Source: Micavibrio sp. (GTDB lineage Bacteria; Pseudomonadota; Alphaproteobacteria; Micavibrionales; Micavibrionaceae). Taken from it: DNA of 64,000 nt. How positions within the stretch are numbered: position 1 is the stretch's first letter; every line of letters starts with the position of its first letter. The stretch lies in NCBI GenBank assembly GCA_030824965.1, contig JAPJQV010000003.1:186001-250000 (forward strand), in the 5' to 3' direction. Below are positions 56,669-64,000 of this stretch, piece after piece. The translations under genes were made by a program, and so were the position numbers. A model generated the notes under the pieces. It saw only the letters and a program-made list of their open reading frames with translations, was not told the DNA's origin and made no database searches.

Positions 56669-58495
56669 ATGTGCGGAATTGTTGGAATTATATCGGATAA
56701 AGATGTCGCGCCGATGCTGGTGGAAGGGTTGAAGCGTCTCGAATACCGTGGCTATGACTCGGCCGGGATATCGACCATCCATGATGGCGTATTGGAGCGT
56801 CGCCGCGCCAAGGGTAAACTGACTCATCTTGAAGATGCTCTGGCGGCAAAGCCGCTCTCCGGCAAGATCGGTATCGGCCACACACGGTGGGCGACGCATG
56901 GCGCAGCAACCGAAAATAACGCGCATCCCCATTCAACCGATAAAGTTTCCATCGTTCATAACGGCATTATCGAGAATTACGTCGAGCTGAAAGAAGAATT
57001 GATGGGGCATCAGGTACGGTTCGAAACCGAAACCGATTCTGAAGTGATTGCTCATCTCGTCGATCATTATCTTGTCCAAGGCAATAAGCCGATTGACGCC
57101 GCGCATAAAGCGTTTGACCGGTTGAAAGGCGCTTATGCTGTCGTTGTTTTATTCAAAAACGAAAACAATCTGCTTGTCGCGACACGTCAGGGTACGCCGC
57201 TTGCGGTCGGATACGGTGAAGGCGAGATGTTTATCGCTTCCGATTCTTATGCTTTGGCCCCTTTCACGCGCCGCATATCTTTCCTGGAAGACGGCGACCG
57301 TTTAATCGTTACCAACGACAATGCTAAAATCGTCAATGCCGCGAAAAAACCTGTCGATCGCCCGATTCGCCTGACGGCGCAAAGCGGTAACACGACGGGC
57401 AAGGGCGAATACCGCCATTACATGCTAAAAGAAATTTACGAGCAGCCTTCGGTTATTGCCGATACGCTCAATTCCTTTATCAATCCGTCGACCAATCAGG
57501 TTCATATTTCCGATGAGTTGTTAGAGGCAATGTTGCGCGCGCCGCGCCTGACCCTGATTGCCTGCGGCACGGCGTTCTACGCCTGTATGGTGGCAAAATA
57601 CTGGTTCGAAACGATCGCCCGCGTGCCATGCGAGATCGATGTTGCGTCGGAATTCCGTTACCGCGAAGCACCCATGCCGCGTGACGGGATGGCGATTTTT
57701 GTGTCCCAGTCCGGCGAAACGCTCGATACGTTAGAAGCGCTTCGTTACTGCAAACGCGAGCGCCAGATGTGTTTGTCTATCGTCAACACGATCGAGAGTA
57801 CGATCGAGCGTGAATCGCATATCTGCTTACATACTTTGGCCGGACCTGAAATCGGTGTCGCTTCGACAAAAGCCTTTACGACACAGCTATCCACTCTGGC
57901 TTGTCTTGCGCTGGCCTTGGCTTCGGCCAAAGGAACGATCAATGCCGCGCAAGCTGCCGACTACGGTTATGCGCTGCGCCATATCCCGCAAGTCGCGGCG
58001 AGCATCCTGTCTCACGATGATGAGATCAGGGAAATTGCGGCGGATATCGCCCATGCCCGCGACGTTTTATATCTTGGCCGTGGCAGCCTTTACCCGCTAG
58101 CCCTGGAAGGTGCGCTTAAGCTTAAGGAAATTTCCTATATCCATGCCGAAGGCTATGCATCGGGCGAGATGAAGCATGGCCCGATTGCCCTAATCGATGA
58201 ATCAGTCCCTGTCGTGGTTATCGCGCCGTCCGATCCGCTTTTCGAAAAGACCGCCTCGAATGTCCAGGAAACAGTTGCCCGGGGCGGCAAGGTCTTGCTG
58301 TTCTCGGATAAGGCTGGAAATGACAAGCTGGCCAAGATTTGCCAGTGGAATGTGACGATGGGGGACGTTCATCCTTTCGTCGCCCCGATCCTATATGCAA
58401 TTCCGGTCCAGCTACTGGCCTATCATGTCGCAGTAGCGAAAGGAACCGATGTCGACCAGCCGCGGAACCTCGCTAAATCTGTCACAGTCGAATAA
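56669..58495 (+). CDS. glmS: Glutamine-fructose-6-phosphate aminotransferase
   Basis: 608 residues, the standard length. The mature start is MCGIVGI, so Cys2 is the glutaminase nucleophile; the glutaminase domain has GYDSAGIST and GHTRWATHGAATENNAHPH. Two SIS isomerase domains follow (LIACGTAFYACMVAKYWFE, FVSQSGETLDTLEALR, KLKEISYIHAEGYASGEMKH), ending in NLAKSVTVE. It makes glucosamine-6-phosphate, the first step to UDP-GlcNAc, and completes the glmU-glmS unit. It is also the known target of RapZ-dependent control in enterobacteria, though RapZ here has an altered P-loop. Confidence 0.98.
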   Translation: MCGIVGIISDKDVAPMLVEGLKRLEYRGYDSAGISTIHDGVLERRRAKGKLTHLEDALAAKPLSGKIGIGHTRWATHGAATENNAHPHSTDKVSIVHNGIIENYVELKEELMGHQVRFETETDSEVIAHLVDHYLVQGNKPIDAAHKAFDRLKGAYAVVVLFKNENNLLVATRQGTPLAVGYGEGEMFIASDSYALAPFTRRISFLEDGDRLIVTNDNAKIVNAAKKPVDRPIRLTAQSGNTTGKGEYRHYMLKEIYEQPSVIADTLNSFINPSTNQVHISDELLEAMLRAPRLTLIACGTAFYACMVAKYWFETIARVPCEIDVASEFRYREAPMPRDGMAIFVSQSGETLDTLEALRYCKRERQMCLSIVNTIESTIERESHICLHTLAGPEIGVASTKAFTTQLSTLACLALALASAKGTINAAQAADYGYALRHIPQVAASILSHDDEIREIAADIAHARDVLYLGRGSLYPLALEGALKLKEISYIHAEGYASGEMKHGPIALIDESVPVVVIAPSDPLFEKTASNVQETVARGGKVLLFSDKAGNDKLAKICQWNVTMGDVHPFVAPILYAIPVQLLAYHVAVAKGTDVDQPRNLAKSVTVE

Positions 58496-58575
58496 AAAAA
58501 TCGGGCGTAAAGCCCAATTACATTTGACGCGTTTACCTGTTTTGCTAGGCTCCTCTTTTTTAAAGAGGTGTCAGC

Positions 58576-59253
58576 TTGCTGTCCAAATCCGCCAATACGA
58601 TTTTGTTTTGTGCCATCCCGCTTTTGCTGCCGGTTTTGTTTTTCGGAGCGGAATATATTTTGCCGTATGATAGAAAAATATTTTTCTATTCCGAATTCGG
58701 GATAGAACTCGTGCAAGAGACTTTGCTCTTTGTCTGCCTGTTCCTCAGTTTATGGATTTTTATAAAATTAAAGCCGTCAGAAAATATTTGGCTTAGAATC
58801 TGGATGGGGCTTTGCACGCTGGCCTGTTTCTACATCTCCTTCGAAGAGATCAGCTGGGGCCAGAAATTTTTCGGATGGGCGTCGCCGGAATGGGCCATGA
58901 ACTCAACTCAAAAGGAAACGAATATTCACAATCATTCTCAGCTTTTTAACCGCGTACCGAGAACGATTCTTGAAATCGGAATTCTAGTTGGCGGTGTCGT
59001 CATTCCGGCGATGATGAAGTGGGCGCCGGCAAAATTGCCGCAGAAATTCGAGGCGATTTATCCTTTCAAATCCATTGCCGTCATCGGCATCTTGTCGGTT
59101 GCGATCAAACTGCTTGAGCAATTTCCCGGCTGGTTCGACATCAAGATTTTTTATCGTAAAAGCGAAGTTATCGAATTGTTTATGTATGATTTCATCTTTT
59201 TGTATCTTGTCTCGATCGCACAAAAATGGACTTTTGAGGATCGTTTAAAATGA
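58576..59253 (+). CDS. Membrane protein with EEISWGQ motif, copy 1
   Basis: 225 residues from TTG 58576 (AGAGGTGTCAGC upstream). About six membrane segments: near 8-28, 45-66, 78-92, 133-150, 168-185 and 200-216. The middle loop carries FEEISWGQKFFGWASPEWAM and KETNIHNHSQLFNRVPRTI, with conserved Glu, Trp, Gln, His and Asn residues that look like a membrane active site. The segment EIGILVGGVVIPAMMKWAPA follows. Proteins with this EExSWGQ...ETNxHN pattern exist in many bacteria without known function. It overlaps copy 2 by 4 bases. Confidence 0.82.
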   Translation: MLSKSANTILFCAIPLLLPVLFFGAEYILPYDRKIFFYSEFGIELVQETLLFVCLFLSLWIFIKLKPSENIWLRIWMGLCTLACFYISFEEISWGQKFFGWASPEWAMNSTQKETNIHNHSQLFNRVPRTILEIGILVGGVVIPAMMKWAPAKLPQKFEAIYPFKSIAVIGILSVAIKLLEQFPGWFDIKIFYRKSEVIELFMYDFIFLYLVSIAQKWTFEDRLK

Positions 59254-59921
59254 AAATCATTTTGCGCAATTTTATTATGATAGATGTCCCTCTTTTGATG
59301 TTGATGGGGCAGGTATTGGTAGAGATTTTTGTACCGATGGAGCAAAAGCCTGCTTTTCATTCGGAAGGAGGGCCTCATGAATTCGTGCAGTTCGTTTTCT
59401 TGCTGATGGCCGTGATTGCCGGGTCTTACTGTACTTTTCGGGTAAAGGATTTCTGGCTTAAAGCATGGTCGGCTATTGCCGTGATTTGTTGTATCTATGT
59501 AGCGGGAGAAGAGATCAGCTGGGGCCAGCATTTATTCCATTGGGGTACGCCTGAAAACTGGTCGGCGATCAACGATCAGAATGAGACGAATTTGCACAAT
59601 ACATCGACATGGCTGGATCAGAAACCAAGAGCTTTGCTCGAGATCGGCGTGCTTGTCGGCGGTATCGTCATTCCGGCGATGATGAAATGGGTGCCGGCGA
59701 GATTACCGCAGAAATTTATGAATATTTATCCGGGAAATCTGGTTGTCTTTACGTCATGTTGCGCCGTGATCGTAAAGCTTGTTAATTTTATCGGAGATAC
59801 TTACGGGCAGCATCTCTTCTGGCGCGCCAGTGAGGTCATGGAATTATATCTTTATTATTTCGTTTTGCTGTATTTGATAGACCGGGCCGTCGCGTGGAAG
59901 GATCGCGGCTTGTTCCGCTAA
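59250..59921 (+). CDS. Membrane protein with EEISWGQ motif, copy 2
   Basis: 223 residues, same layout as copy 1: apolar N-terminal segment, span near 46-66, then GEEISWGQHLFHWGTPENW, QNETNLHNTSTWLDQKPRAL, LEIGVLVGGIVIPAMMKW and two more spans. The loop motifs are nearly identical to copy 1, while the flanking helices differ, so selection acts on the loop. Its ATG overlaps the stop of copy 1 (ATGA), suggesting a coupled pair that may act as a heterodimer. It ends 3 bases before the convergent prmA stop. Function is unknown. Confidence 0.82.
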   Translation: MKIILRNFIMIDVPLLMLMGQVLVEIFVPMEQKPAFHSEGGPHEFVQFVFLLMAVIAGSYCTFRVKDFWLKAWSAIAVICCIYVAGEEISWGQHLFHWGTPENWSAINDQNETNLHNTSTWLDQKPRALLEIGVLVGGIVIPAMMKWVPARLPQKFMNIYPGNLVVFTSCCAVIVKLVNFIGDTYGQHLFWRASEVMELYLYYFVLLYLIDRAVAWKDRGLFR

Positions 59922-60808
59922 TTTTGCGCCTGCAATAGCAGCGCGCACCAGTCTTCATGTACGATGCGGGCGATTTTCTTCATGCCGAATTCTTTATGGG
60001 CCGCCAATACCGCTTTTTCCTGATCGCGTAGAAGACCGGATAAAATCACATAACCTTTCGGTTTCAAAACGCCGGCAAGTTCCGGCGCCATGTCGATCAA
60101 TGGTCCTGCCAGAATATTGGCGATGACGAGATCGTAAGGGGCAGCTTGTTTTACCTTGCGTGTTTTGTATCCATCGCCGCAGGCGCAGGATACCCCATCT
60201 ATACCTGCCGGAATTTTATTCATGCTGCGGTGACGGCAGGAAACCCTCACGGATTCCGGATCGTTATCGACAGCCAAAACAGGCTTTTTCCAAAGCCTGT
60301 AAGCGCCAAGCGCCAAGATTCCCGAGCCTGTGCCCATATCTAAAATATTCTTTGGCCTGATACCCATTTCCTTCATGCGGATCAGCATTTCAAGGCAGCC
60401 CTTTGTCGTGCCATGTTCGCCGGAGCCGAAAGCGGTTGCGGCGTCGATTTGCAAGCCCATGGTTTTCGCAGGAATTTTGTCTTTATAGTGAGAGCCGTAG
60501 ATAAAGAAATCACCGATCTTAAAAGGCGGGAATTGCTGGTAGGAGTGTTCCAGCCAGTTTGTATCTGCCACCGGTTCGATTTTCAATTTTGAAGCGGGAA
60601 TTTTCAGGCGTTTGGCGATCTGGGCGGCATTAGGCCTGAAATCGACCAGCCACATGATATCCCAGGCGGTTTTATTTTTTTCCCAGGACGTAGAAATGGC
60701 CTCGTCTTCGAGGATCGAGGCCATGTTCGTTATATCGGCATCGGATTGCGATAATGGAGCGCTCAGATTGATCGTGAACAATAATCCTTTAATCTGAGCG
60801 TCGAGCAT
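59918..60808 (-). CDS. prmA: Ribosomal protein L11 methyltransferase
   Basis: 296 residues. The SAM-binding core has ILDMGTGSGILALGAYRLW and VLAVDNDPESVRVSCRHRSM; the upstream segment AATAFGSGEHGTTKGCLEML and the later PYDLVIANILAGPLIDMAPE are PrmA signatures. It methylates L11 of the 50S ribosome. Its start overlaps the stop of the zinc-ribbon protein gene (TAATG), so the two are coupled and read leftwards. It converges with the EEISWGQ pair with 4 bases of overlap. Confidence 0.95.
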   Translation of the reverse strand: MLDAQIKGLLFTINLSAPLSQSDADITNMASILEDEAISTSWEKNKTAWDIMWLVDFRPNAAQIAKRLKIPASKLKIEPVADTNWLEHSYQQFPPFKIGDFFIYGSHYKDKIPAKTMGLQIDAATAFGSGEHGTTKGCLEMLIRMKEMGIRPKNILDMGTGSGILALGAYRLWKKPVLAVDNDPESVRVSCRHRSMNKIPAGIDGVSCACGDGYKTRKVKQAAPYDLVIANILAGPLIDMAPELAGVLKPKGYVILSGLLRDQEKAVLAAHKEFGMKKIARIVHEDWCALLLQAQN

Positions 60809-61209
60809 TATTTATCGTCTTCGTCCAGTTCGACGTCGAGATCGTCATCGTCATCGTCGAGGTCGTCATCCAGATCGTCAGAATCGAGATCATCGGCATC
60901 GATATCCAGATCTTCGTCATCGGAATCGTCGCCGTCGACATCTTCAAGAGAAACCGTATCATCGTCTGAATCGGCATCTTCTTCCTCTTCGACTTCCGCT
61001 GTCTCTACTGCATCTTCGACTTCCGTATCGTCAGCAATATCGTTGGCAGCGAGGCGGCCGCGGCGCGCTTTGATTTTCACTTCGCCTGTAAATTCAGTAT
61101 CGCAATTGGGGCAAATGACCGGGCGTTTATTCAGATCGTAAAATCTGGTGCTGCAGCTCATGCAAATGCGTTTCAACCCTCTTGGGTCGGAAACCGTAGC
61201 TTGTGGCAT
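60808..61209 (-). CDS. Zinc-ribbon protein of the TIGR02300 family with acidic tail
   Basis: 133 residues. The first 45 hold a zinc ribbon: KRICMSCSTRFYDLNKRPVI followed by CPNCDTEFTG, the hallmark of the alphaproteobacterial TIGR02300 family. A basic patch (KIKARRGR) follows. The last 80 residues are almost only Asp and Glu with Val, Leu and Ser. Function is unknown; the acidic tail may compete with nucleic acids or bind a basic partner. In relatives this gene often stands near aroA, cmk and rpsA; here it is the first gene before prmA. Confidence 0.9.
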   Translation of the reverse strand: MPQATVSDPRGLKRICMSCSTRFYDLNKRPVICPNCDTEFTGEVKIKARRGRLAANDIADDTEVEDAVETAEVEEEEDADSDDDTVSLEDVDGDDSDDEDLDIDADDLDSDDLDDDLDDDDDDLDVELDEDDK

Positions 61210-61340
61210 AAAAATTCCTCTAAGAATTTGGCGGTTAATCTTTTCAGCTGAAGTATTTGGCTTATTTGAATGAGTAAGTCAAAGCATTTAACGCGAATGT
61301 TATTGCGATGCAGCACTACATACGGAAAAACAGCTTCGCT

Positions 61341-61368
61341 TTGAAAACCTGTTAACCAAGTATATGAT
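61341..61368 (+). promoter_or_regulatory. Candidate promoter of the beta-oxidation operon
   Basis: TTGAAA at 61341-61346, 16-base spacer, TATGAT at 61363-61368. A CAGGAGATT ribosome site and ATG 61409 follow at suitable distances. Confidence 0.5.
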
Positions 61369-61408
61369 ACTCTTTTATTATTCTTAAATCCTACTCAGGA
61401 GATTCTTA

Positions 61409-62536
61409 ATGCAAGTTCCCATGGTCATCTGCGGCTATAAACGCTCCCCTTTCCATTTCGCGAATAAAGGGGCTTTGGCGAAAATACGACCTGACGATAT
61501 GGCAGCGACCGTCATTAAGGCGCTTCTGGACGAAACCAAGGTCAATACTTCAGAGATTGAAGACTTGCTGATGGGTTGCGCTTTTCCAGAAGCCGAACAA
61601 GGCTTCAATCTGGCCAAGATCGTTGCCCAGATTATCGGCCTGCCGGTTTCTGTCGCGGGCGCGACCGTTAACCGTTTTTGCGGCTCCTCCATGACAACGA
61701 TCCAGATGGCGGCAGGATATGCGCAACTTGGTGCGGGCGAAGTGTTTATCGCAGCAGGCGTCGAGTCCATGACCCGCATTCCGATGGGCGGTTTTAACCC
61801 GATGCCAAACCCGGCTTTGGGCGCTTCTTACCCGGCAGCCTATATGGGCATGGGCGAAACGGCGGAAAATCTCGCGAAGAAATATTCTATCGACCGCGGT
61901 AGCCAAGAAAAATTTTCTTATGAATCCCACATGAAAGCGGCCAAGGCGGCGGCAGATGGCAAGTTCGATGCTGAAATCGTCCCTATCGGCGATGTTAAAA
62001 CGGACGGTACGATCCGCCCGGAAACGACATTGGAAGGTCTGGCCGGATTGAAGCTCGCCATCGATCAAAACGGAACGGTTACGGCAGGAACCGCATCGCC
62101 TTTGACGGATGGCGCGGCAGCGACTTTGGTGGCGACGGAAGAATATGCGAAGAAAAACGGCCTACCGATTCTGGCGCGGATTAAATCCGTGGCCGTTGCC
62201 GGGTGCGGCGCGGAAATTATGGGGATCGGTCCGGTTCCGGCAACTCAAAAAGCGTTGGCGCGGGCAGGTTTGACTCTTAAAGATATTGAAATTGCCGAAC
62301 TTAACGAGGCTTTCGCGGCCCAAGCCTTGTCCGTGGTGAAAGAGCTGGGGATCGATCCATCTATCGTCAATCTGGACGGCGGCGCGATTGCCATGGGCCA
62401 CCCGCTCGGTGCGTCAGGCGCAAGAATTACAGGCAAGCTGGCGAGCCTGCTTCAGCGTGAGAAGAAAAAATACGGCCTTGCCACTATGTGTATCGGCGGC
62501 GGTCAGGGTGTGGCGGTTATTCTGGAGCGCGTATAA
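61409..62536 (+). CDS. Acetyl-CoA acyltransferase (3-ketoacyl-CoA thiolase)
   Basis: 375 residues. The thiolase nucleophile is Cys91 in VNRFCGSSMTTIQMA; the other active-site parts are ELNEAFAAQALSV, the His in GGAIAMGHPLGASGARI and the Cys in MCIGGGQGV. It is slightly shorter than most FadA-type enzymes (about 390). It cleaves 3-ketoacyl-CoA in fatty acid oxidation. Its TAA stop overlaps the ATG of the hydroxyacyl-CoA dehydrogenase gene (TAATG), so the two beta-oxidation enzymes are translated together. Confidence 0.93.
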   Translation: MQVPMVICGYKRSPFHFANKGALAKIRPDDMAATVIKALLDETKVNTSEIEDLLMGCAFPEAEQGFNLAKIVAQIIGLPVSVAGATVNRFCGSSMTTIQMAAGYAQLGAGEVFIAAGVESMTRIPMGGFNPMPNPALGASYPAAYMGMGETAENLAKKYSIDRGSQEKFSYESHMKAAKAAADGKFDAEIVPIGDVKTDGTIRPETTLEGLAGLKLAIDQNGTVTAGTASPLTDGAAATLVATEEYAKKNGLPILARIKSVAVAGCGAEIMGIGPVPATQKALARAGLTLKDIEIAELNEAFAAQALSVVKELGIDPSIVNLDGGAIAMGHPLGASGARITGKLASLLQREKKKYGLATMCIGGGQGVAVILERV

Positions 62537-64000
62537 TGACAGAAATTAAAAAAGTAGCCGTCATCGGGTCTGGAGTAATGGGATCGGGTATTGCGGCGCA
62601 AGTGGCCAATGCCGGCATTCCGGTCGTGTTGCTTGATATTAAATTGCCGGATAAAGATTTGGCAAAAATGGCAGTTGAGAAATTGCTCAAAACCGATCCG
62701 GCACCGCTCATGTCGGCAAAAAATGCGAAACTTATTCAAACCGGAAATCTTGACGATAATCTGGATTTAATCGCGGATTGCGACTGGATTGTCGAGGTCG
62801 TTCTTGAAGATATCAAGGTCAAACATGCGACTTACGAGAAATTGAACAAGGTTCGCAAAAAAGGCTCGATCATTTCTTCGAATACATCGACGATCCCGTT
62901 ACATAACCTTATCGAACCGTTCAAGGATATGGCGCAGGATTTCCTGATTACTCATTTTTTCAACCCGCCGCGTTATTTGCGCTTGCTGGAAATCGTGATC
63001 GGCAAGGATACCAAGCCTGAAAGCGTGAAAGCCATTCGCGATTTCTGCGATATCAAGCTGGGCAAGAGCGTCATTGTCTGTCACGACACGCCGGGTTTCA
63101 TCGGCAACCGTATCGGTGTTTTCTGGATGCAGGCCGGGGTTAACGAGGCGATCAAGCAAAACGTGCCGATTGAAGTCGCGGATGCCGTCATGTCAAAACC
63201 TGTCGGAATTCCCAAGACGGGAATTTTCGGCCTTCTCGATCTGGTCGGTGTGGATCTAATGCCGAAACTGGCCGACTCGATGTTATCGACTTTGCCGGAG
63301 AACGATGAATACCGGAAGATCTTCAAGGACTATGCTTTTATCCATTCGATGATCAAGGCAGGTTATACGGGCCGTAAAGGCAAGGGCGGTTTTTATGCGC
63401 TCGATGCCAATAAGAAAAAACAGGCTTTGAAGTTAAATCCGGATTCCTTCGATGAAACATCAAGCTACGCACCGGCGCAGAAAATTTCCGGATTGACCTC
63501 GGTCGAGTCCGGCAAAAAAGGAATCAAGGCGGTGGTGACTGCCGATGATATCGGCGGAAAATACGCATGGGCGGTTTTATCGCAGACCTTAAGCTACGCC
63601 GCGTCATTGGTTCCGGAGATTGCCGACTCTGTTGTCGATGTCGATGAAGCGATGCGCCTTGGCTACAATTTCAAAAAAGGCCCGTTCGAGATGATCGACG
63701 ATATGGGGCCGAAATGGTTTGCGGAAGAATTGGCGAAAGAAGGCCGTCCGGTTCCCGAGCTTTTGACAAAGCTAGGTGAGGGTACATTCTACAAAGTCAC
63801 CGACGGGCAGCTTCAATTCTTTGGTGTGGATGGCAAATATCATGATGTAAAACGTGCCGAGGGCGTGCTTTTGCTGCAGGATATCAAACGTAAATCCAAG
63901 CCTGTCTTCAAAACCGGCTCTGCCGCTCTTTGGGATGCGGGCGATGGCGCATTGGTGCTCGAATTCACGGGCAAGATGAATGCGCTGGACGATCAGGTTT
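62536..64000 (+). CDS. 3-hydroxyacyl-CoA dehydrogenase / enoyl-CoA hydratase, 5' part (runs off right end)
   Basis: 488 codons are present with no stop before the window ends. The N-terminal Rossmann domain has KKVAVIGSGVMGSGIAAQVA and the family segments ISSNTSTIPLHNLIE, HFFNPPRYLRLLEIV and CHDTPGFIGNRIGV, followed by the C-terminal dehydrogenase domains (GYTGRKGKGGFYAL). At about residue 470 a new domain begins (GDGALVLEFTGKMNALDDQV) that looks like the start of an enoyl-CoA hydratase. The dehydrogenase-first order is that of FadN rather than E. coli FadB. It is coupled to the thiolase gene. Confidence 0.93.
   Translation, partial: MTEIKKVAVIGSGVMGSGIAAQVANAGIPVVLLDIKLPDKDLAKMAVEKLLKTDPAPLMSAKNAKLIQTGNLDDNLDLIADCDWIVEVVLEDIKVKHATYEKLNKVRKKGSIISSNTSTIPLHNLIEPFKDMAQDFLITHFFNPPRYLRLLEIVIGKDTKPESVKAIRDFCDIKLGKSVIVCHDTPGFIGNRIGVFWMQAGVNEAIKQNVPIEVADAVMSKPVGIPKTGIFGLLDLVGVDLMPKLADSMLSTLPENDEYRKIFKDYAFIHSMIKAGYTGRKGKGGFYALDANKKKQALKLNPDSFDETSSYAPAQKISGLTSVESGKKGIKAVVTADDIGGKYAWAVLSQTLSYAASLVPEIADSVVDVDEAMRLGYNFKKGPFEMIDDMGPKWFAEELAKEGRPVPELLTKLGEGTFYKVTDGQLQFFGVDGKYHDVKRAEGVLLLQDIKRKSKPVFKTGSAALWDAGDGALVLEFTGKMNALDDQV

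Noticed and set aside
58496..58530. Terminator after glmS
   Set aside because: GGGC/GCCC with loop GTAAA is only a 4-pair stem and has no T run, so it is not called.
1..64000. tRNA, rRNA, CRISPR arrays, integrases, transposases, attachment sites
   Set aside because: Reading both strands I found no cloverleaf with a TTCGA-type arm, no regularly spaced repeats and no recombinase motifs. A tRNA scan would be needed to exclude a degenerate one.

Overview
The window is chromosomal DNA from an alphaproteobacterium. The evidence is a DivL-type kinase with Tyr in place of the phospho-acceptor His, a ChvG/ChvI two-component pair, the zinc-ribbon protein family TIGR02300, an alphaproteobacterial-type addA/addB pair with trxA, murU and tsaE, and an infC gene that begins with AUC. 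A Micavibrio- or Rhodospirillales-like lineage is plausible, but the sequence alone does not settle it. No tRNA, rRNA, insertion sequence, integrase or CRISPR array was seen.

Positions 1-28113 form one large locus for a type IVB (Dot/Icm, IncI-Tra-like) secretion apparatus. I recognise DotD, DotC, DotB and IcmT; a TcpQ/PilL-like periplasmic protein; a divergent DotI-DotH-DotG-DotF block; two IcmC/IcmD-like membrane proteins, one of them internally duplicated; IcmJ/DotN; and IcmB/DotO. Around these lie genes for opening the wall and handling disulfides: an L,D-transpeptidase-like protein, a VirB1-like lytic transglycosylase, a DsbC/G-like thioredoxin-fold protein and a thioredoxin-reductase-like flavoprotein. 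There are also several unrecognised exported proteins, including an Asn-rich low-complexity secreted protein. The most striking content is a tandem run of four paralogous exported proteins (16346-21924) between the DotI promoter and the IcmC/D genes. I cannot assign them to a named Dot/Icm component. The coupling protein (DotL/DotM), DotA and the IcmS/W/Q/R chaperones are not in the window.

Positions 28114-64000 are mostly housekeeping genes. They are: two SpoIIAA-like (STAS) paralogs; thrS-infC; a histone-H1-like Lys/Ala repeat gene; trxA-addA-addB-murU-tsaE (transcribed leftwards); a ferredoxin-NADP reductase; divL; purU; ahcY; rapZ-chvG-chvI; a PRC-barrel protein; dapE/dapD; a DUF3108 protein; glmU-(small exported protein)-glmS; a tandem pair of paralogous membrane proteins carrying an EEISWGQ motif; prmA; the TIGR02300 protein; and a fatty-acid beta-oxidation operon (thiolase and a hydroxyacyl-CoA dehydrogenase/enoyl-CoA hydratase running off the right end).

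Two normally conserved neighbourhoods are eroded. hprK and the PTS genes are missing from the chvI-chvG-rapZ-ahcY region, and amgK is missing between tsaE and murU. RapZ has lost its Walker A lysine. The non-coding stretches are short (all under 300 bases). They hold terminators, promoter candidates, one REP-like palindromic element and one candidate structured RNA between infC and the histone-like gene.
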